Below are positions 60,648 through 64,000 of a DNA stretch of 64,000 nt, in pieces. Every line of letters begins with the position of its first letter. Within the stretch, counting starts at the first letter, position 1. Position numbers and translations under genes: made by a program. The notes beneath the pieces were generated by a model. The model saw only the letters and a list, made by a program, of their open reading frames with translations, was not told where the DNA came from and ran no database searches. This DNA is from Burkholderiaceae bacterium (GTDB lineage: Bacteria; Pseudomonadota; Gammaproteobacteria; Burkholderiales; Burkholderiaceae_B), in the NCBI GenBank assembly GCA_004322135.1, contig SCSG01000005.1:1-64000 (forward strand), written 5' to 3'.

Positions 60648-62156
60648 CTAAAGAAACAGCCGGTACGCGGGGTTTTCGGTTTCGTTCCAGTACGGATAGC
60701 CCAGCGATTCCAGAAATGCCTTGAAGGCTTTCTTGTCGCCAGGTGGCACTTGCATGCCCACCAGAACACGACCGTAGTCGTCGCCCTGGTTGCGGTAATG
60801 GAACAGGCTGATGTTCCAGGCGGGGCTCATCGAGCTCAGAAACTTCGTTAGCGCGCCAGGCCTTTCGGGGAACTCGAAGCGATACAGCACTTCGTTCTCG
60901 GTCAGGGCGGAGCGTCCGCCCACCATATAACGCAAATGCGTCTTGGCCATTTCGTTGGACGTCAGATCCAGCGTCGAGAACCCTTTCTTGACGAACATGC
61001 CCGCGATGCGTTCGGGCTCGCCGGCCGAGGTGATTTGCAGTCCGACGAATACCTGGGCGTTTGCTGAATCCGAGATTCGGTAGTTGAATTCCGTCACGCT
61101 GCGTTTGCCGATGGTTTCGCACAGACGCAGGAAGCTGCCGCGCTTTTCGGGGATGGTCAGGGCGAACAGCGCTTCGCGCGCTTCGCCAACGTCGGCGCGG
61201 TCGGCAACGAAGCGCAGCCTGTCAAAGTTCATGTTGGCGCCGCTGGTAATGGCTACCAGCGTCTTGCCTTTGAGCTTGTTCGCCGCAGCGTAGCGTTTGG
61301 CACCGGCCAGTGCCAGTGCGCCGGCCGGTTCCAGGACGCTGCGTGTGTCCTGGAAGACGTCTTTGATGCTGGCGCAGATTTCATCGGTGTTCACCATGAC
61401 GAAATCATCAACGTACTGTTTGGTGAGCTTGTAGGTTTCAGACCCCACCAATTTGACTGCGGTGCCATCCGAGAACAAGCCGACGTCGCTGAGCTCCACG
61501 CGGCGGCCCGCCTTGACGCTGCGCGCCATGGCGTCGGAATCGACAGTTTGCACGCCAATGATTTTGGTTTCGGGGCGCAGTTGCTTGATGTACGCGGCAA
61601 CGCCGGATATAAGGCCGCCCCCTCCGATGGGGACAAAAACCGCGTCGATGGGGTTAGGGTGCTGGCGCAGGATTTCCATGCCGACAGTACCCTGTCCGGC
61701 GATGACGTCAGGGTCGTCGAACGGATGGACGAAGGTGAGCTTTTCCTTTTTTTCCAGTTCGAGTGCGTGCGCGTAGGCGTCTGAAAAGCTGTCGCCCACC
61801 AGTACGGTTTCACCGCCCAGGGCTCGTACCGCCTTGACCTTGACCATGGGGGTTGTGGTGGGCATGACGATCACGGCACGACAGCCCAGCCGCTTGGCGG
61901 AAAGTGCGACGCCTTGTGCATGGTTGCCTGCCGAGGCGGCGATGACGCCACGCTTGAGCTCTTCTGCGCTGAGGTTGGCCATTTTGTTGTAGGCGCCGCG
62001 CAGCTTGAAGCTGAAGACGACCTGGGTGTCTTCACGCTTCAAATAGACCTTGTTCTGAATTCGAGTCGAAATTTGCGGTGCAAATTCCAGCGGAGACTCG
62101 ATGGCGACATCATAAACTTTGGATGTCAGTATGCGTTTCAGATAATCGGTGGCCAT
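60648..62156 (-). CDS. ilvA: Biosynthetic threonine ammonia-lyase
   Basis: A 502-residue PLP enzyme converting threonine to 2-oxobutyrate for isoleucine. The PLP Lys is in VVFSFKLRGAYNKM, the Ser/Asn loop is ASAGNHAQGVA and the phosphate loop GGGGLISG. Two C-terminal ACT-like regulatory domains (about 325-502) mark the isoleucine-inhibited biosynthetic form. The frame opens 33 codons earlier, without a binding site or homology. Confidence 0.95.
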   Translation of the reverse strand: MATDYLKRILTSKVYDVAIESPLEFAPQISTRIQNKVYLKREDTQVVFSFKLRGAYNKMANLSAEELKRGVIAASAGNHAQGVALSAKRLGCRAVIVMPTTTPMVKVKAVRALGGETVLVGDSFSDAYAHALELEKKEKLTFVHPFDDPDVIAGQGTVGMEILRQHPNPIDAVFVPIGGGGLISGVAAYIKQLRPETKIIGVQTVDSDAMARSVKAGRRVELSDVGLFSDGTAVKLVGSETYKLTKQYVDDFVMVNTDEICASIKDVFQDTRSVLEPAGALALAGAKRYAAANKLKGKTLVAITSGANMNFDRLRFVADRADVGEAREALFALTIPEKRGSFLRLCETIGKRSVTEFNYRISDSANAQVFVGLQITSAGEPERIAGMFVKKGFSTLDLTSNEMAKTHLRYMVGGRSALTENEVLYRFEFPERPGALTKFLSSMSPAWNISLFHYRNQGDDYGRVLVGMQVPPGDKKAFKAFLESLGYPYWNETENPAYRLFL

Positions 62157-62334
62157 GGTTAGCAGGAAGGCGTGACGGAGCGTCAGCAAAGTGAACAGGT
62201 TAACACAGGCAATTGCCCGCTTGCGCGGCGGGTGGGCGGCGTCAGAGGCATCCATGAACCGCGTGGCACATGCCGATGTGCTTGCTCACAACCGGCGCAT
62301 CACGTGCGCCCGCGAACGGCTAAACTAGCCGCCT

Positions 62335-62904
62335 ATGGAAGCGTGGACTCGGTCACTGTTTCACTGGTTGCTGGCTATCTTGGCGTTGCCCAAGGTGGGC
62401 CTGAGTACCATTTTTCTGGTCAGTCTGGCTTCGGCCACGCTTTTGCCGCTGGGCTCTGAAGCCGTGGTATTCGCTTATGTGAAGACTGTACCGAGCATGT
62501 TCTGGCCAGCGGTGGTGACGGCGACTGTGGGTAATACGATAGGTGGCACCATCAGCTATCTGATGGGGCTGGCGGCACACAAGGCGCTTGTTCGCTGGGA
62601 AGCCACGCGCAGGCGCAACGCGCGACGCGAGAGTTCTGGTAGTGTGGCGCCGGTCGCGTCGGCAGCCGCGCCGGGGTTGGCGGGTGGGCGCTGGCATGTC
62701 CGGATTGGCTGGTGGCTGCACCGGTTTGGGCCTGCAGTGTTGTTTTTTTCCTGGTTGCCCATCGTGGGTGATCCGCTGTGCGCCGTGGCGGGCTGGTTCA
62801 GGCTTTCGTTCTGGCCGTCAGTGTTTTATATGGCCCTTGGAAAATTCCTGCGCTATGTCGTCATGACCGCCGGGTTGCTGTGGGTGTTTCCTTATATCTT
62901 TTAG
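62335..62904 (+). CDS. YqaA family membrane protein (VTT/SNARE-associated)
   Basis: A 189-residue protein with about four hydrophobic segments. The family pattern is seen in SATLLPLGSEAVVFAYV, TVGNTIGGTISYLMG and 'FSWLPIVGDPLCAVAGWFRLSFWP', as in E. coli YqaA and distant DedA relatives. A 40-residue Arg/Ala-rich hydrophilic insertion (about 85-125) between helices is longer than in YqaA. Function unknown; DedA-type proteins act in lipid flipping. Confidence 0.88.
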   Translation: MEAWTRSLFHWLLAILALPKVGLSTIFLVSLASATLLPLGSEAVVFAYVKTVPSMFWPAVVTATVGNTIGGTISYLMGLAAHKALVRWEATRRRNARRESSGSVAPVASAAAPGLAGGRWHVRIGWWLHRFGPAVLFFSWLPIVGDPLCAVAGWFRLSFWPSVFYMALGKFLRYVVMTAGLLWVFPYIF

Positions 62905-62952
62905 AAGCAGGCCCGCTTCGTGAGGTGCCAAAGCGGCTGCGCTGAGGCGCCT

Positions 62953-64000
62953 TCACGCCACGTGCGCGGCATTATCCGCCACGCGGGTGGCCGGGAACTC
63001 GATGGAAAACAAGCTGCCGACACCAACGCGACTGCGGATGTGCAGTTCGGCATTGTGGCGCAAGGCGACGTGCTTGGTAATGGCCAGGCCCAGGCCCGTT
63101 CCCCCTGTCGTTCGGGAGCGGCCGCGGTCGGCGCGGTAGAAGCGTTCGGTCAGCCTGGGCAGGTCCTGCGAGGCGACGCCAATGCCGGTATCCTGCACCG
63201 AATAGCAGGCGTTGCCGGTTTCGGTCCGGTACCAACTGACGGTAATGGTGCCGCTTTTGGGCGTGTAGCGCACCGCGTTGGTCAGCAGGTTGCCAACCGC
63301 GGAGGCGAGTTCGGTTTCAACACCCAGTATGCACAGGTCTTTGTCGATGTTTTCGACGAAGACGTGCTCGCCGCCCGAAAGGGCTTTTGCCTGAATGAGG
63401 GATGTCTCGATGGTGTCGGCCAGGCGCACCGGCTCTCCGGCGGCGATGGGCGTTGATTCCAGCGAAGAAAGTGTCAGCAGATCGGCCACGATGGCCTGCA
63501 TGCGCTGTGCCTGTTCGAGCATGAGGGCGTGGTAGTGTTCACGCTGCCCGGGGGCAAAGGCTTCATTGGGGAGGTCGCGCAACGTTTCCAGAAAGCCCGA
63601 GAGCACGGTCAATGGGGTACGCAGCTCGTGCGACACGTTGGCCACGAAGTCCCTGCGTGTCGTTTCCAGTTTCTCGATCTGCGTGACGTCGTGGGTCACG
63701 ATCAGGAATTGCCCGATCCCGTACGGAGTAAGCCGCAGCCGCAGTGATCGTTCCTGGCCGTCTATGGCCAGGTGCAGGAGTATCGGCTCCGGCCACGAGG
63801 ACTGGCGTCCGTATCGGGCAAATTCCGGCGCCCTGAGAATGTTGAAGATGCTGAAGTTTCTGTCTTTTTCCAGATTGATGCCGATGTGTTCGCTGGCGGT
63901 TTTGTTGCACCAGGTAATCTGCATTTCTTCATTCAGCGTGATGGCGCCATCGGGAAGCGCTTCGGCCGCCAGCATGATGCCGCTGACCATGTTTTCAAGC
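62953..64000 (-). CDS. phoR: Phosphate-regulon sensor histidine kinase PhoR (N-terminus outside window)
   Basis: At least 349 C-terminal residues. A PAS domain (ALPDGAITLNEEMQITWCN) leads to HisKA with the phospho-His in FVANVSHELRTPLTVLSGF and HATPase_c with NLLTNAVRYTPKSG, DTGIGVASQDLPRLTERFYR and GGTGLGLAITKHVALRH. The frame stays open to the right edge, so the membrane helices and start lie beyond it. The RFYRADR-type sequence and PAS placement fit PhoR; phoB is expected next to it outside the window. Confidence 0.88.
   Translation of the reverse strand, partial: LENMVSGIMLAAEALPDGAITLNEEMQITWCNKTASEHIGINLEKDRNFSIFNILRAPEFARYGRQSSWPEPILLHLAIDGQERSLRLRLTPYGIGQFLIVTHDVTQIEKLETTRRDFVANVSHELRTPLTVLSGFLETLRDLPNEAFAPGQREHYHALMLEQAQRMQAIVADLLTLSSLESTPIAAGEPVRLADTIETSLIQAKALSGGEHVFVENIDKDLCILGVETELASAVGNLLTNAVRYTPKSGTITVSWYRTETGNACYSVQDTGIGVASQDLPRLTERFYRADRGRSRTTGGTGLGLAITKHVALRHNAELHIRSRVGVGSLFSIEFPATRVADNAAHVA

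Overview
The window is chromosomal DNA of a betaproteobacterium, most likely a Burkholderiales member of the Alcaligenaceae (Bordetella/Achromobacter/Pusillimonas neighbourhood). I infer this from the gene orders rhodanese-grxC-secB-gpsA, rsmB-DUF4390-ntrY-ntrX and kdsD-kdsC-lptCAB-hpf-ptsN-hprK-rapZ, from the moderately high GC content, and from orphan periplasmic binding proteins, which are typical of that group. Almost all of it is densely packed housekeeping sequence. I see no rRNA, tRNA, CRISPR array, prophage or complete insertion sequence.

Left part (1-9.5 kb). The left edge cuts an unusual regulator-like gene: a MerR-type helix-turn-helix fused to an isochorismatase-like domain whose nucleophilic Cys position is Ser. 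Just upstream of it lie three tandem 10-bp repeats. Then come a DUF1993 gene, mtfA, a Fur-box-preceded iron(III) ABC importer (fbpABC), and a compact cbb3-type oxidase operon. In that operon CcoO carries an extra cytochrome c domain, no CcoP is present, and two small membrane proteins follow.

Middle (9.5-31 kb). This part holds two MFS exporters, a PYROXD2-like flavoprotein, slyX, a LOG-family hydrolase, an aldo/keto reductase, panB, rmuC, a Cache-GGDEF diguanylate cyclase, an RluA-type pseudouridine synthase, the sulfate assimilation genes cysH-cysD-cysN, a thioesterase, yggS, an amino-acid binding protein, dprA, and def-fmt. Two copies of a palindromic MITE-like repeat (one full, one internally deleted) sit exactly at the stop codons of cysH and of the amino-acid binding protein gene.

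31-53 kb. rsmB, a DUF4390 gene and a NtrY-like kinase with a shortened NtrX-like regulator (no AAA+ domain) are followed by a BioC-like methyltransferase, comF and trmL. Next come gpsA, secB, grxC and a rhodanese, divergent from gpmA-envC-ctpA-moeB. The stretch ends with a second orphan binding protein, a HAD nucleotidase, argB, a TlpA-like oxidoreductase, a BON-domain lipoprotein, a SIS protein, yraN, rsmI and rlpA.

Right part (53-64 kb). This is the nitrogen-PTS/envelope cluster rapZ, hprK, ptsN, hpf, lptB, lptA, lptC, kdsC, kdsD, all on the minus strand. rpoN is missing from its usual place between lptB and hpf. apt, ilvA, a YqaA-family membrane protein and the C-terminal part of phoR close the window.
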